The notes: generated by a model not told the origin, from the sequence alone. Shown: positions 32,891 to 42,486, counted from the first letter of the stretch. The stretch: DNA of 64,000 nt from DASTFY01 sp963813375 (GCA_963813375.1 CAWEYT010000008.1:423314-487313); one strand, 5' to 3'. Numbers and translations: made by a program.

Positions 32891-32907
32891 CTGGGCAGAA
32901 TAGTGAG
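32891..32907. promoter_or_regulatory. Compact divergent promoter between pheA and larB
   Basis: Only 17 bp separate the two start codons. On the minus strand TATTCT (32902-32897) is six nt before the pheA GTG. On the plus strand CAGAAT (32896-32901) is six nt before the larB GTG. The two -10 hexamers overlap by five bp, so RNA polymerase could engage only one direction at a time. Their -35 contacts would lie inside the opposite coding sequence. Confidence 0.5.
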
Positions 32908-33663
32908 GTGGATCCTGCCGCCCTCAGCGACCTTCTCGCCGCCGTTGCCGCGGGCGAGGTGGACGTCGAGGAGGCGGCCCGGCGCCTTCGCCACCTGCCG
33001 TACGCCGATCTCGGGTTCGCCCGCGTGGACCACCACCGACCGCTGCGCCAGGGCCAGGCCGAGGCCGTCTACGGGCCGGGCAAGACGCCCGACCAGGCCG
33101 CGGCCATCGTCGCCGAGCTGCTGGCCCACGGCGACGCTCCGGTGCTCCTCACCCGCGCCACGGTCGACCAGCAGGACGTCGCGCTCTCCCGCAACCCCGG
33201 CGGCACGGTCACGGGGGCGACCGTCGTCTGGCGGCCGATCGACGTGGAGCGGCCCGAACGGATCGTGGTCGCCACCGCCGGAACCGCCGACGGGCCGGTG
33301 GCGGACGAATGCGAGACCGTCCTGCGCGCCTACGGCTTCGCCCCCGAGTTGCTCCGCGACGTCGGCGTGGCCGGGCTGCACCGCCTCCTCCCCCACAGCG
33401 CCACGCTGGCCGCGGCCGACGCCATCGTGGTCGTGGCCGGGATGGAGGGCGCGCTCGCCAGCGTGGTCGGTGGCCTGACGGCGGCGCCGGTCGTGGGCGT
33501 GCCCACCAGCGCCGGGTACGGCACCTCCTTCGGCGGGGTCACCGCGCTGCTGGCCATGCTGTCGTCCTGCGCCCAGGGCGTGACCGTGGTCGGGATCGAC
33601 AACGGCTTCGGTGCCGCCTGCGCCGTGACCCGCCTGTGCAACCAGCGGGCCGGCCGGGCCTGA
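32908..33663 (+). CDS. larB: Nickel-pincer cofactor biosynthesis protein LarB
   Basis: Carboxylates and hydrolyses nicotinic acid adenine dinucleotide in the first step of nickel-pincer nucleotide synthesis. 251 residues. The N-terminal half has the typical GFARVDHHRPLRQGQAEAVYG segment. The C-terminal half is a PurE-like domain with VVATAGTADGPVADE, VVVAGMEGALASVVGG and VPTSAGYGTSFGG. The GTG at 32908 was chosen because it follows the promoter described above; an ATG at 32881 would overlap pheA. larC follows directly. larE and larA are not in the window. Confidence 0.9.
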   Translation: MDPAALSDLLAAVAAGEVDVEEAARRLRHLPYADLGFARVDHHRPLRQGQAEAVYGPGKTPDQAAAIVAELLAHGDAPVLLTRATVDQQDVALSRNPGGTVTGATVVWRPIDVERPERIVVATAGTADGPVADECETVLRAYGFAPELLRDVGVAGLHRLLPHSATLAAADAIVVVAGMEGALASVVGGLTAAPVVGVPTSAGYGTSFGGVTALLAMLSSCAQGVTVVGIDNGFGAACAVTRLCNQRAGRA

Positions 33664-33668
33664 CCGGC

Positions 33669-34884
33669 GTGCGCCTCGCCTGGTTCCACTGCTTCTCCGG
33701 GGTGGCCGGCGACATGGTGCTGGGCGCTCTGCTCGACGCCGGTGCCGACCTCGATGCGGTCCGAGAGACCGTCGACCGCCTCGGCGTCGGGGGATGGACG
33801 CTCGACTCCGAGACCGTCCAGCGGGCGGGGCTGCAAGGCGACGCAGGCCATCGTGCACGCACCGGAGGATCACGCCCACCCTCGTCCCTTCGCCGAGGTC
33901 CGATCGCTCCTCGCGGCGGCCGATCTCCCGGGCCGCGTCGGCGCTGGCGCCCTCGAGGTGTTCGAGCGGCTGGCGATCGTCGAGGGCCAGTTGCACGGCA
34001 TCCCCGCCGACGACGTCCACTTCCACGAGGTCGGCGCCCTGGACGCCATCGTGGACGTCGTCGGGGCATGTGCGGCACTCGAGCTGCTCGGGGTGGACGA
34101 GGTCCGGACGAGCCCGGTGGCCGTCGGACTCGGCCGCGTGCAGACCGAGCACGGACTGCTCCCGAACCCGGCTCCGGCGACGCTGGCCCTGCTGGCCGGA
34201 GCGGGGATCGCGGTGTCCGGGCTGGACTCGCCGGTGGAGCTGGCGACCCCCACCGGGGCCGCGCTCCTCGCCGCGCTGAGCTCGGGCTGCGGACCCCTTC
34301 CCGCGCTCACGCCGGTGGCCGTCGGCTACGGAGCGGGTGGCGCGGACACACCCGGACGAGCGAACGTCGTCCAGGTGGTGATCGGCGAGACGGCGCCCGA
34401 CCCGGCCCGTCCCGGCACGGACGGCCCGGGGCAGCCGATGGTCGAGCTGGCCGCCAACGTGGACGACGCGACGGGAGAGGTGCTGGCCCACACGATCGCC
34501 GCGCTCCTCGCCGCCGGGGCCAACGACGCCTGGGTGACACCGATCGTGATGAAGAAGGGCAGGCCGGCCCACACGCTCCACGCGCTGTGCGACCCTGCGG
34601 TGGTGGCGACGGTCGGCGCAGTGCTCCTCGCGGAGTCGGGATCGCTGGGACTGCGGGCGGCCACCGTCGAGCGCTGGCCGCAGGCCCGCGACGAGGTGAC
34701 CGTCGACGTGGGTGGCCACGAGGTGCGGGTCAAGCGGGCTGGTGCCCGGGTGAAGGCCGAGTACGACGACGCCGCGGCGGCCGCGCAGGCACTCGGTCGC
34801 CCGCTCCGGGCGGTGCTGGCGGAGGCGGAGCACCTGGCCGCGGCGCCGGAGCGGTCGGAGGGGTCCGCACCGCCGACGCGCTGA
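33669..34884 (+). CDS. larC: Nickel insertion protein LarC, frame-broken
   Basis: CTP-dependent cyclometallase that inserts nickel into the pincer cofactor. About 404 residues after repair. The start WFHCFSGVAGDMVLGALLDAG is diagnostic. The second piece has DDVHFHEVGALDAIVDVVGA (a His-rich metal region), ELATPTGAALLAAL and the C-terminal ELAANVDDATGEVL and VKAEYDD. The one-base break at about 33830-33840 lies near residue 55, far from the programmed frameshift known between the larC1 and larC2 halves in lactobacilli, so I treat it as an error. It starts five bases after larB. Confidence 0.87.
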
Positions 34885-35022
34885 TCCCGTGCGAACCGCC
34901 CGGGCGACGGCGACGTACCCGCGGTGACGACCAATCCGAGTCATGACCGGGCACGATGTATCCGGTCCGCCGCTCCACGCTCTGGTCCCCGTGGCGGCGG
35001 CCCGACACCACGAGGGAGACGG

Positions 35023-35445
35023 ATGAAGCTTTTCGACAAGCTTCGGCGCAGCACGGACGAAGGCTCCGGCAGCGGGTCTCCCGAAGGGACGGCGGACCCC
35101 GCGGCGGGCGAGGCGGGCGGCGTCGACGTCGGGCCTGCATCGAGCACCTCCCCGTCGCCCGACCGTTCGCCGGCGGCAGTCACACCGCCAACCATCACCC
35201 CGGACCCCGAGCGGTACGACCCCACGCATCCGTGCCATGCCCCCGTCGCGGGCGTCGACCTCGTCCTGTTCGCCCAGATCACGCATCGCCTGCGTGTGGT
35301 CCCGGCCGAGGAGCGCGGCGCCCTGCTCGCCGGCCACGGGCACACACCGGAGACCTGGAGCGCGGTCAACACGGTCTGGGTGGCCCGGCTCGGCCAGATG
35401 CCCTACCTCTGCGCGACGTTCGACGAGGCCTCCCGCCTCTCCTGA
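35023..35445 (+). CDS. Hypothetical protein with disordered N-terminus
   Basis: 140 residues. Residues 1-65 are rich in Gly, Ser, Pro, Ala and Asp and look disordered. Residues 70-138 form a compact helical segment (LVLFAQITHRLRVVPAEERGALLAGHG, then WSAVNTVWVARLGQMPYLCATFD). No catalytic motif or membrane segment is visible. GAGGGAGACGG directly before the ATG supports the start. The 138 bp between larC and this gene contains nothing else I can assign. Function unknown. Confidence 0.6.
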   Translation: MKLFDKLRRSTDEGSGSGSPEGTADPAAGEAGGVDVGPASSTSPSPDRSPAAVTPPTITPDPERYDPTHPCHAPVAGVDLVLFAQITHRLRVVPAEERGALLAGHGHTPETWSAVNTVWVARLGQMPYLCATFDEASRLS

Positions 35446-35507
35446 ACGCCAGAAGCGGCCGTGGCCGATCGAGCGCTTCCGGGCCCGCGCAGTAGCGTCG
35501 CCGACCG

Positions 35508-37181
35508 GTGTCCGATCCGATCCCCGCTCCCGCACCCCAGGCCGACACCATCGAGGTGTCGCCCACGGTGCTGCGTGACCTGCGCCGCGATCGACGCCGC
35601 CGGCGGGTCGCCGGCATCGAGTGGTTCGAGGCGCTCTACCGCGCCTACCTGACGGGCGGGATCGGCATCATGGCAGTGCTGTTCCTCTCCAGCGCCGTCG
35701 GGGACGACCAGCTCTCACCGAGCAGCGTCGACGACGTTCGCCAGATGGCGCCGGCCATCATCGGAGTGGTCGCCGCCGTCGTCGCCGCGATCGGGCTGCG
35801 GGCCGGCAGCAGGGGCGGGCCGCTGGCCCTCGAGAAGGCCGAGGTCACACACGTCCTGCTGGCGCCGGTAGACCGGCGACGCGCGCTGCTGGTGCCGGCG
35901 CTGCGCCAGGTCCGCTTCGCCGCGTTCGCGGGCGCGGTCGCGGGGGCCATCGCCGGCCAGCTGGCGTCACGCCGCCTCCCCGACACCTTGCTGCCGTGGG
36001 CGGCGAGCGGTGCCGTGGCGGGCATGCTCATCGGCCTCCTCGGCTACGGGGCCGGCTACCTGGCCTGCGGCTGGCGCCTGCCGCGCTGGATCGCCACCCT
36101 CATCGGGGCGGGGTTCATCGCCTGGGCCGCTGCTGACGCGGCGTGGGAGGTGCCGTCCCCGTTCCGGGCCATCGGGGCGTTGGGCATCTGGCCGCTCGAC
36201 CATCGGTGGTGGGCGCTGGTCGCCATCCCAGCCGTCGCCGCCATCGTCATCGCCGGCCTGTTCGGCCTCGGCCGGCTGTCGCTCGAAGCGGCCGAGCGGC
36301 GCAGTGCACTCGTCGGCCAGCTCCGCTTCGCCGCCACCGTCCGCGACCTGCGCACCGTCATGGTGCTGCGCCGCCAGCTCGTGCAGGAGCAGCATCGCAC
36401 CCGGCCGTGGGTGCGGCTGCCGGGCCGGCCCCGCCACACCATCTGGCGCCGGGACCTGCACGGCATCCTGCGCTTCCCTGCGGTGCGGCTGATCCGCATG
36501 GCCGCGCTCACGGCGGTCGCCGCGGTCGCCCTGCACATCGCCTACCACGACACCGCCCCGGCCGCGGTCATCGCCGGGCTGGCGCTCTACCTGGTCGGCC
36601 TCGACGCCATCGAGCCTCTTGCCCAGGAGATCGACCAGGCGGACCGCTCCAGCGCCATCCCGAGGGAGCGGGGGCTCCTGCTGCTGCACCACCTGCCGGC
36701 GCCGGCCGTGCTCCTCGCGCTCTTCGCGGTGCTCGGAGGAGCCATCGGCTATGCCCTCAACCGCACTGGCATCGCGCTCGCGGTGGTCGCCATCGTGGCT
36801 CTGCCGGCCCTCTGGGCCGCGGGGGCGGGGGCGGTCATCAGCGTCGTCGGCGAGGAGCCCGAGCCGAGCGCGTCGGACACCAACCAGATGCTCCCGCCGG
36901 AGGTCGCCGGCTTGCGGCTCATGTTCCGGACCGTGTGGCCGGTCGTGGTGTGCTGCCTCGGCACCCTTCCCGTCATCGGCGCCCGCACCGCGGCATCGAG
37001 GGACCTCAGCCCCGCGGCGGGCGCCGCGCAAGGCACCATGGCCGTCCTCGTGATCGTCGTGCTCACGGTGCTCTGGTTGCGCTTCCGGGAGCCGGCACGG
37101 GCCTGGTGGCGCCAGATGATGCAGGAGAGTCAGGCCGAGTCCTCGCGGCGGGCCGCGGCACGGGCGGGAGGATCGACGTGA
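35508..37181 (+). CDS. Multi-spanning ABC transporter permease component
   Basis: 557-residue membrane protein with about twelve predicted helices in two bundles separated by a basic cytoplasmic loop (about residues 255-320, with the sequence RDLRTVMVLRRQLVQEQ). It has a long cytosolic N-terminus with RRDRRRRR. It is translationally coupled (GTGA) to an ABC ATPase, so together they form an exporter or a membrane-remodelling ABC complex of unknown cargo. It resembles the large permeases annotated DUF6297 in actinobacteria; that link is from memory and not certain. TAGCGT nine nt before the GTG suggests a near-leaderless start. Confidence 0.68.
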   Translation: MSDPIPAPAPQADTIEVSPTVLRDLRRDRRRRRVAGIEWFEALYRAYLTGGIGIMAVLFLSSAVGDDQLSPSSVDDVRQMAPAIIGVVAAVVAAIGLRAGSRGGPLALEKAEVTHVLLAPVDRRRALLVPALRQVRFAAFAGAVAGAIAGQLASRRLPDTLLPWAASGAVAGMLIGLLGYGAGYLACGWRLPRWIATLIGAGFIAWAAADAAWEVPSPFRAIGALGIWPLDHRWWALVAIPAVAAIVIAGLFGLGRLSLEAAERRSALVGQLRFAATVRDLRTVMVLRRQLVQEQHRTRPWVRLPGRPRHTIWRRDLHGILRFPAVRLIRMAALTAVAAVALHIAYHDTAPAAVIAGLALYLVGLDAIEPLAQEIDQADRSSAIPRERGLLLLHHLPAPAVLLALFAVLGGAIGYALNRTGIALAVVAIVALPALWAAGAGAVISVVGEEPEPSASDTNQMLPPEVAGLRLMFRTVWPVVVCCLGTLPVIGARTAASRDLSPAAGAAQGTMAVLVIVVLTVLWLRFREPARAWWRQMMQESQAESSRRAAARAGGST

Positions 37182-38058
37182 GCAGGCATCCACAGCCGCC
37201 CAAGCGCGCCGGCGGCGCGGCGCCGGCCGGCGACAAGCGCCCGAGCGCGGGAGGCGCGAGCGGCGGCGCCCGGCCAGCGGAGACGCGAGCCCGGCGAAGG
37301 CGGCCAAGCCGACCAGGGCGACCAAGCCGTCGAAGGCCGCGCCGGCCGGCAAGCAGGCCAAGGCCGAGCCCGCGCCCCAGCACAAGCCCGGTGCCCTGTC
37401 GGCGTTGGGCCTCACGAAGGTGTACGGCGACCGGCCGGCGCTCGCCACGCTCGATCTGCACGTGCCCTACGGCGAGTCGCTGGCGCTGGTCGGCCACAAC
37501 GGCTCCGGCAAGACCACCTTCCTCCGTCTCGCCGCCGGTCTGCTCGATCCGTCCGACGGCAGCGTGCTGATCGACGGGCATCCCTCCGGTTCGCTCCCGG
37601 CCCGGGCCGCGCTCGCCTACCTCTCGGACTCCCCCACCTTCTACGAGGACCTCTCGGTCTGGGAGCACCTCGAGTACGTCGCCCGCCTGCACGGCCATGA
37701 CGACTGGGAGCAGGACGGTGCGGATCTGCTCGACCACCTCGGGCTGTACGACCGCGCCGACGACCTGCCCACGAGCTTCAGCCGGGGGCTGCGGCAGAAG
37801 GCCTCGATCGCGCTCGCCTTCATCCGTCCGTTCGATGTGCTGCTGGTCGACGAGCCGTTCGTGGGTCTCGACGCCAGGGGCAAGACGGCCCTGCTCGAGC
37901 TCCTGGCCGAGGCGCACGGGGCCGGGCGGACCCTGCTCGTCGCCACCCACGAGCTGTCGTTCCTCGAGACGGTCGGCCGGTGCGTGGCGCTGCGGGACGG
38001 GGAGCTGTTGTACGACGGGACGTCGCGCGGGATCGACGTGCTCTCGCTCGTCTCCTGA
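37178..38058 (+). CDS. ABC transporter ATPase with Lys/Ala/Pro-rich N-terminal tail, frame-broken
   Basis: Nucleotide-binding subunit for the preceding permease. After a low-complexity tail of about 75 residues rich in A, K, P and R, the ATPase domain begins ALGLTKVYGDRPAL. Walker A is GHNGSGKT, the signature segment is SFSRGLRQK (SRG in place of the usual SGG), Walker B is VLLVDEPF and the H-loop is ATHELSF. A one-base loss near 37270-37285 splits the tail. The unusual positively charged tail may bind DNA, lipid or the permease; this is speculation. The start overlaps the permease stop by GTGA. Confidence 0.78.
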
Positions 38059-38154
38059 CCAGGCCACCCGGCCGGCGCGGAGCGTGCCGTCAGCCCCTTC
38101 GACGTGCGGTGATGAGCGCCGCCAGGCGATCGGAAGGGGCTACTGTGCCGCCTC

Positions 38155-39013
38155 ATGTTCGAGTACAGCTCGTTAAGCGCATCGTCGTATGACCCCGGCG
38201 CCCTCGTGGCGAAGTTGAACGAGGCCGCCGCCGAAGGGTGGGACGTCGTCAGCATCGTGCCCACGGGTGGCGACGTGTCCGCGTTCCTACGACGTGACCT
38301 GGACGCCGAGCTCGACGAAGCCATCGCCGAGGAGGTCCTCCTGGAGGAGGCCGCCCTCGACGGAGGAGGAGGCCGAGCTCGCGGTCGAAGAAGCGCTCGT
38401 GGCCGAGGAGATGGCCGAAGTCGAGCTCGAGGAAGCCGTGCTCGAGGAAGCCGTGCTCGAGGAGGCCGCAGCTGAAGAGGCCATCGAGGAAGCCGCCGTC
38501 GAGGAAGCCGTAGCCGAGGAAGCTGCAGCCGAGGAGACCGTCGCCGACGAGGCCGCCGCGGTCGCGGCTGGGGCCTGGGCCGCCGACGGCGCCACCGAGG
38601 CGGCGCCGGCCGAGCCGACTGAGGTCGTCGAGGTCACGGAAGCGGCCGAGGTCACCGAGGTGACAGAGCCCGTCGAGGAGCCGGCTGGCTGGGCAACCGC
38701 ACCGGCGGCCGCCGCCGGGGCTGCGGCCGCAGCAACCGACAACGCCGCGGACACCGCAGCCGATACCGCGGCCGAGGAGATCCCCGAGGTCTCCACGGGC
38801 GACGCCACCCCTGTCGCCGAGCCGTCACCGGCCCCGGCGCCGGAGCCGGCACCAGCCCCGGCCGCGCCCGAGCCGGCACCGGTCGTCACCACGCCCGCCG
38901 GCTGGTACCCGGACCCGTCGGGCCGGTACGAGCTGCGCTACTGGGACGGCACGCAATGGACCGAGCACGTCGCCCGCCAGGGTCAGCAGTTCACGGATCC
39001 GCCCGTCCGCTGA
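38155..39013 (+). CDS. Acidic Glu/Ala-repeat protein with N-terminal DUF4177-like and C-terminal DUF2510 domains, frame-broken
   Basis: About 285 residues. Residues 1-45 (FEYSSLSASSYDPGALVAKLNEAAAEGW) look like the small DUF4177 fold. A long central stretch is built almost only of Glu, Ala and Val in EEA(V/A)(L/V/A) units, a probable extended helix or coiled coil with strong negative charge. A Pro/Ala linker leads to the C-terminal DUF2510 motif AGWYPDPSGRYELRYWDGTQWTEHV. The frame changes near 38350-38365 at the start of the repeats. TACTGT eight nt before the ATG indicates a leaderless start. Function unknown. Confidence 0.7.
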
Positions 39014-39065
39014 CCTGGTCCGACGGGGCCGGGATCGTCCGGGCCGGATCACCGATCGCACCAGC

Positions 39066-39099
39066 GAGGTTGTTCCCGGCCTGATCGCCGGGCAACCTC
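39066..39099 (+). promoter_or_regulatory. Strong hairpin immediately upstream of the MBL-Rieske gene
   Basis: Arms GAGGTTG (39066-39072) + CCCGGC (39075-39080) pair with GCCGGG (39087-39092) + CAACCTC (39093-39099). That gives 13 bp with a two-base bulge and a six-base loop, ending seven bases before the ATG at 39107. There is no U-tract, and it would cover the ribosome-binding region. It could terminate the upstream DUF2510 transcript or control translation of the gene that follows. Confidence 0.5.
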
Positions 39100-39106
39100 A
39101 AACCCC

Positions 39107-40670
39107 ATGCGCGCCACATCACTCGGTCACGCCGGGATCCTGATCGAGACCGCGCACGGGACCATCGTGTGCGACCCGTGGTTCGTCCCCGCCTTCTTCG
39201 GCTCATGGTTCGTGTTCCCCCGCAACGACCAGCTCCCTGATCGTGTGCGGGAGGCCGTCGAGCACCCTGACTACCTCTACATCTCCCACCTCCACGGCGA
39301 CCACCTCGACCTCGCCTTCCTCGCCGACCACATCGACCGGGAGGCGACCGTGCTCCTCCCCGGGTACCCGACTGACGAGCTGGAGCGTGTGCTGCGGGAC
39401 CTCGGCTTCGAGGACTTCGTCCACACCCGGCACGCCCGGCCCGTGGAGCTGCCCGGTGGGCTGCGCGTGACCATCCACATCGAGACCTCGATCAGCGACG
39501 GCCCCGGTGGCGACTCGGCGCTCCTGGTCGACGACGGCGAGGTGCGACTGCTCAACATGAACGACTGCCGGATCCATGATCTGGCGACCGTCACGGCCGA
39601 CGGCCCGATCGACATCCAGTGGCTCCAGTACTCGGGCGCCATCTGGTACCCGATGGTCTACGACCATCCGCCCGAGGTCATGCGGGAGCTGGTCGATCAG
39701 AAGGTCGAGGCGCAGTTCTCCCGGGCGCAGCGCTACGTCGAGGCGGTCGAGGCCCGGGTCGTGGTCCCGTCAGCGGGCCCTCCGTGCTTCCTCGATCGCG
39801 AGCTCTTCGGCTTCAACGTGATCGACGGCGACGAGCTGTCGATCTTCCCTGACCAGACGGTGTTCATCGAGCGCCTGCGGCGCGCCGGCCGCGAGTCGGC
39901 CCGCCTGGCCATCCCCGGCACCGCGTTCGAGATCACGCCCGACGCGGTCACGGTCACCCATCCCCTGCCCGAGATCGAGGTCGACCGCATCTTCAGCGCC
40001 AAGCGGGAGTACCTCGGTCGCTACGCGGCGGACTGGGCGCCCCTGGCTCGAGGAGAAGAAGGCCGAGTGGCCGGCGCCGGCCCCGGACCTCGTCGGCCGT
40101 CTGAAGGCGTGGTGGGAGCCGCTGCTGGCGCAGGCCCCGACACTGCGCCAGGGCGTCGGGGCCAACGTCGTGTTCCGCGCCGGCGACGAGGCCGTGCTCG
40201 TCGACTTCCCGGCCGGCGAGGTGCGGGCACACGGCGGCGAACCGTTCGCCTTCTCCTTCGACCTCCCCCGCCCGCTGGTGGAGGCCGTGATGGCAGAGCG
40301 GGCCGTCGACTGGTCCAACGCCCTGTTCCTCTCGTGCCGGTTCCGGGCGTGGCGGGCCGGCGAGTTCAACGAGTTCGTCTACAACTTCCTGAAGTCGCTC
40401 TCCGACGAGCGCATCATCCGGGCCGAGGCCGAGGCCCGGTACCGGCTCGCACCACCTCCCGAGGTCGAGGAGATCGAGCTCTGCGGCTACGTGATGGAGC
40501 GCTGGTGCCCGCACCGCCAGGCTGATCTCTCGGTGTTCGGTGAGGTGGAGGAAGGCGTGCTCACCTGCCATCTCCACGGCTGGCAGTTCGATCTGGAGAG
40601 CGGACGCTGCCTCACGGCCGAGGACCGGCGCCTGCGGGTCCGACCGGCGTCGTCACGAGCGGCGTCATAG
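39107..40670 (+). CDS. Metallo-beta-lactamase-fold protein fused to a C-terminal Rieske domain, frame-broken
   Basis: About 520 residues. The N-terminal half is an MBL/UlaG-type hydrolase: SLGHAGILIET opening, metal motif HLHGDH at 61-66 and later LLNMNDCRIHD. After a linker the C-terminus carries a Rieske [2Fe-2S] site, CPHRQ (about 466) and CHLHGW (about 486). The same two modules occur in CMP-N-acetylneuraminate hydroxylase, there with the Rieske domain first. One extra C in the run at 40040-40043 splits the frame and is repaired to WAPWLEEKK. Predicted cytosolic oxygenase or hydrolase with unknown substrate. Confidence 0.78.
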
Positions 40671-40708
40671 CAGGGCCCTTCCGCCGTCCTGTCCCTGGAG
40701 GCATTCTT

Positions 40709-41470
40709 GTGGCGCTGCGGAGGAAGAACACGGTCGAGCGGACAGCCGTCGAGCTCGTGCGCGTCTGGGCTGCCGCCGCTGGTGGGGCACCGGCCGGGGT
40801 CAGCGCCCGCCTGCGCGATGTCGCCGAGGACCTGGCCGTGGCCGCGGACCGTCGTCCGGCCGACCTTCCGAGCGCGGTGCGGCGCTTCGGATGGCAGGCG
40901 GGTGCCGACGGGTGGCCACTGGACGAGATCGCCCGCTGGGTGGAGGCCCTGGCGGACAGCGGCGGAGCGTCGGCCAGAGCGCTGCTGACGTTCGACTCCG
41001 GCATGGCGCTTTCGGCCGGCTGGGCCGACGGCTTCCTCCACGGCGCCGATCAGGACGACTGCATCGACCCCACCAGTGGGCTGGCGCGGCTCAGCGTCCT
41101 CCAACTCCGCCTGCGGCAGGTGTACGACCAGTGCGCGTCGCTCGGCGTCCAGCCCGACCTCGTCTATGCCCTCGTCGTGGTCGACGCTTCGATGCTGGAG
41201 CACCCACCGCTCGAGCGCAACGCCGCTCGCGTGGCGCTGGCCACGGAGACCAGGAAGCTCTTCGCGTCTGGCGAGACGATCGCCATCCATGGCGACCGGG
41301 TGCTGGTGCTGGCCAGCCGCACCCCCGAGCTGACCGACCGGGTGGCCATCCTCGGCGCCGCGTTGCACACGCACGCCCTGCTGCGCCACGACCCGGTGTC
41401 GACGTGGGTGGAGCGGCTGCCGGCCGACCCCGTCGACCTGCGCGCCTTCCTCGCCGACCTGACCGCCTGA
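40709..41470 (+). CDS. Hypothetical protein, possibly a degenerate GGDEF-like fold
   Basis: 253 residues from a GTG with GGAGG eight nt upstream. The N-terminal 130 residues are helical and Ala-rich. Residues about 150-215 (LVYALVVVDASMLE..., ALATETRKLFASGETIAIHG, DRVLVLASRT) follow the strand-helix-strand spacing of a nucleotide cyclase/GGDEF fold. The GGDEF signature itself is absent, so any such domain is catalytically dead. That assignment is inference from pattern only. No membrane segment. It is followed by the convergent L,D-transpeptidase gene. Confidence 0.5.
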   Translation: MALRRKNTVERTAVELVRVWAAAAGGAPAGVSARLRDVAEDLAVAADRRPADLPSAVRRFGWQAGADGWPLDEIARWVEALADSGGASARALLTFDSGMALSAGWADGFLHGADQDDCIDPTSGLARLSVLQLRLRQVYDQCASLGVQPDLVYALVVVDASMLEHPPLERNAARVALATETRKLFASGETIAIHGDRVLVLASRTPELTDRVAILGAALHTHALLRHDPVSTWVERLPADPVDLRAFLADLTA

Positions 41471-41523
41471 GCGGGCCCGATCAGGCCGACCTGGCCGTCA
41501 TGCCTGGAGGGCGGGGGCCGGCG

Positions 41524-42486
41524 TCAGCTGTGGACCCAGACGGGCATCCCGAGCGGCATGAGGTTGGCCGCCCAGATGAAGTCCATGGCCGGGGTGCTCA
41601 CCCGCACGCAGCCGTGGCTGGCCGGGTAGTTCGGGATGTTGTTGGACCCGTGGACCGCGATGCCGCCCCGGAAGTACTTGGGCCGGTAGAGCTGGCCGAG
41701 CTCGCCCTCCCACCAGCCTTCGGCCCGCTCCCGGTTGACCTGGTACAGCCCGTCGGGCGTCTGGGCGTCGCCCTTCAGGATCCGGCCGGGCTCCTTCTTG
41801 CTCGTCTCCGTGTAGGCGTTGCCCGAGCCGGTCGACACGTTGATCGTCCAGACGGCCTGGCCCCCGCGGATGATGTGCAGGACCTGCGCGGCCTTGTTGA
41901 CCTCGATCAGATCGCCTTCCGTCGCATGCGGGCGGGCCTTGGAAGGCACGGTGTTGAGGGCATCGGCCGTCGCCTGGTCGACCCGGCCGCTCTTGTCGGA
42001 GACGTTGAAGTACTTCTGGAAGGCCATGACGGCCTGGCTGGTGGCCAGCCCGTAGTGCCCGTCGGCGGCGTCGACCCAGAAGCCGAGTTGCAGCAGGCGG
42101 TTCTGGAGGTCCACCACCCGGTCACCACTGTCTCCCTTGCGGAGCGTCTGGATCGGGAACATGGGCGGCGTCACCAGGTACGGATCGGGCGCGGCCGTCG
42201 TGGTGGTGGCGATCGTGGTGGTGGCGATCGTGGTCGAGGTGGTCGGGGCGGCGGTGGTGGTCGTCCTGGCGATGGTGCTGGGCACCGTCACCTCGATCGG
42301 CGTGGTCGGTGTGGTCCCGCTCGTCACGATCACGGGCTGCGAGGCCTGTTCCGGCTGCTGGAGCGTCACCGCTCCGCTGTTGGCGCAGCCGGCCGCGACG
42401 GCGACCAGGGCGAGGCCGGTGACCGCTGCGATCGCGCCGCGCCGGCGGTTCGGCTCGACTTTCCACACGGGTCGCGCGTCGCTCAC
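41524..42486 (-). CDS. L,D-transpeptidase lipoprotein with peptidoglycan-binding domain
   Basis: Cell-wall cross-linking enzyme anchored as a lipoprotein. The signal peptide ends in the lipobox AVAAGC. A Thr/Ala/Pro linker of about 80 residues spans the wall. A PG_binding_1 domain (LRKGDSGDRVVDLQNRLLQLG) precedes the YkuD domain with the catalytic motif HGSN...SHGCVRVS (His and Cys). It is expected to form 3-3 cross-links, common in actinobacteria. The GTG at 42486 is preferred over that at 42498, because the AGGAGG there overlaps the upper GTG and can serve only the lower one. Confidence 0.9.
   Translation of the reverse strand: MSDARPVWKVEPNRRRGAIAAVTGLALVAVAAGCANSGAVTLQQPEQASQPVIVTSGTTPTTPIEVTVPSTIARTTTTAAPTTSTTIATTTIATTTTAAPDPYLVTPPMFPIQTLRKGDSGDRVVDLQNRLLQLGFWVDAADGHYGLATSQAVMAFQKYFNVSDKSGRVDQATADALNTVPSKARPHATEGDLIEVNKAAQVLHIIRGGQAVWTINVSTGSGNAYTETSKKEPGRILKGDAQTPDGLYQVNRERAEGWWEGELGQLYRPKYFRGGIAVHGSNNIPNYPASHGCVRVSTPAMDFIWAANLMPLGMPVWVHS

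Noticed and set aside
33820..33845. Programmed frameshift in larC
   Set aside because: Known larC1/larC2 frameshifting lies far downstream of residue 55. The same kind of break occurs in many unrelated genes here.
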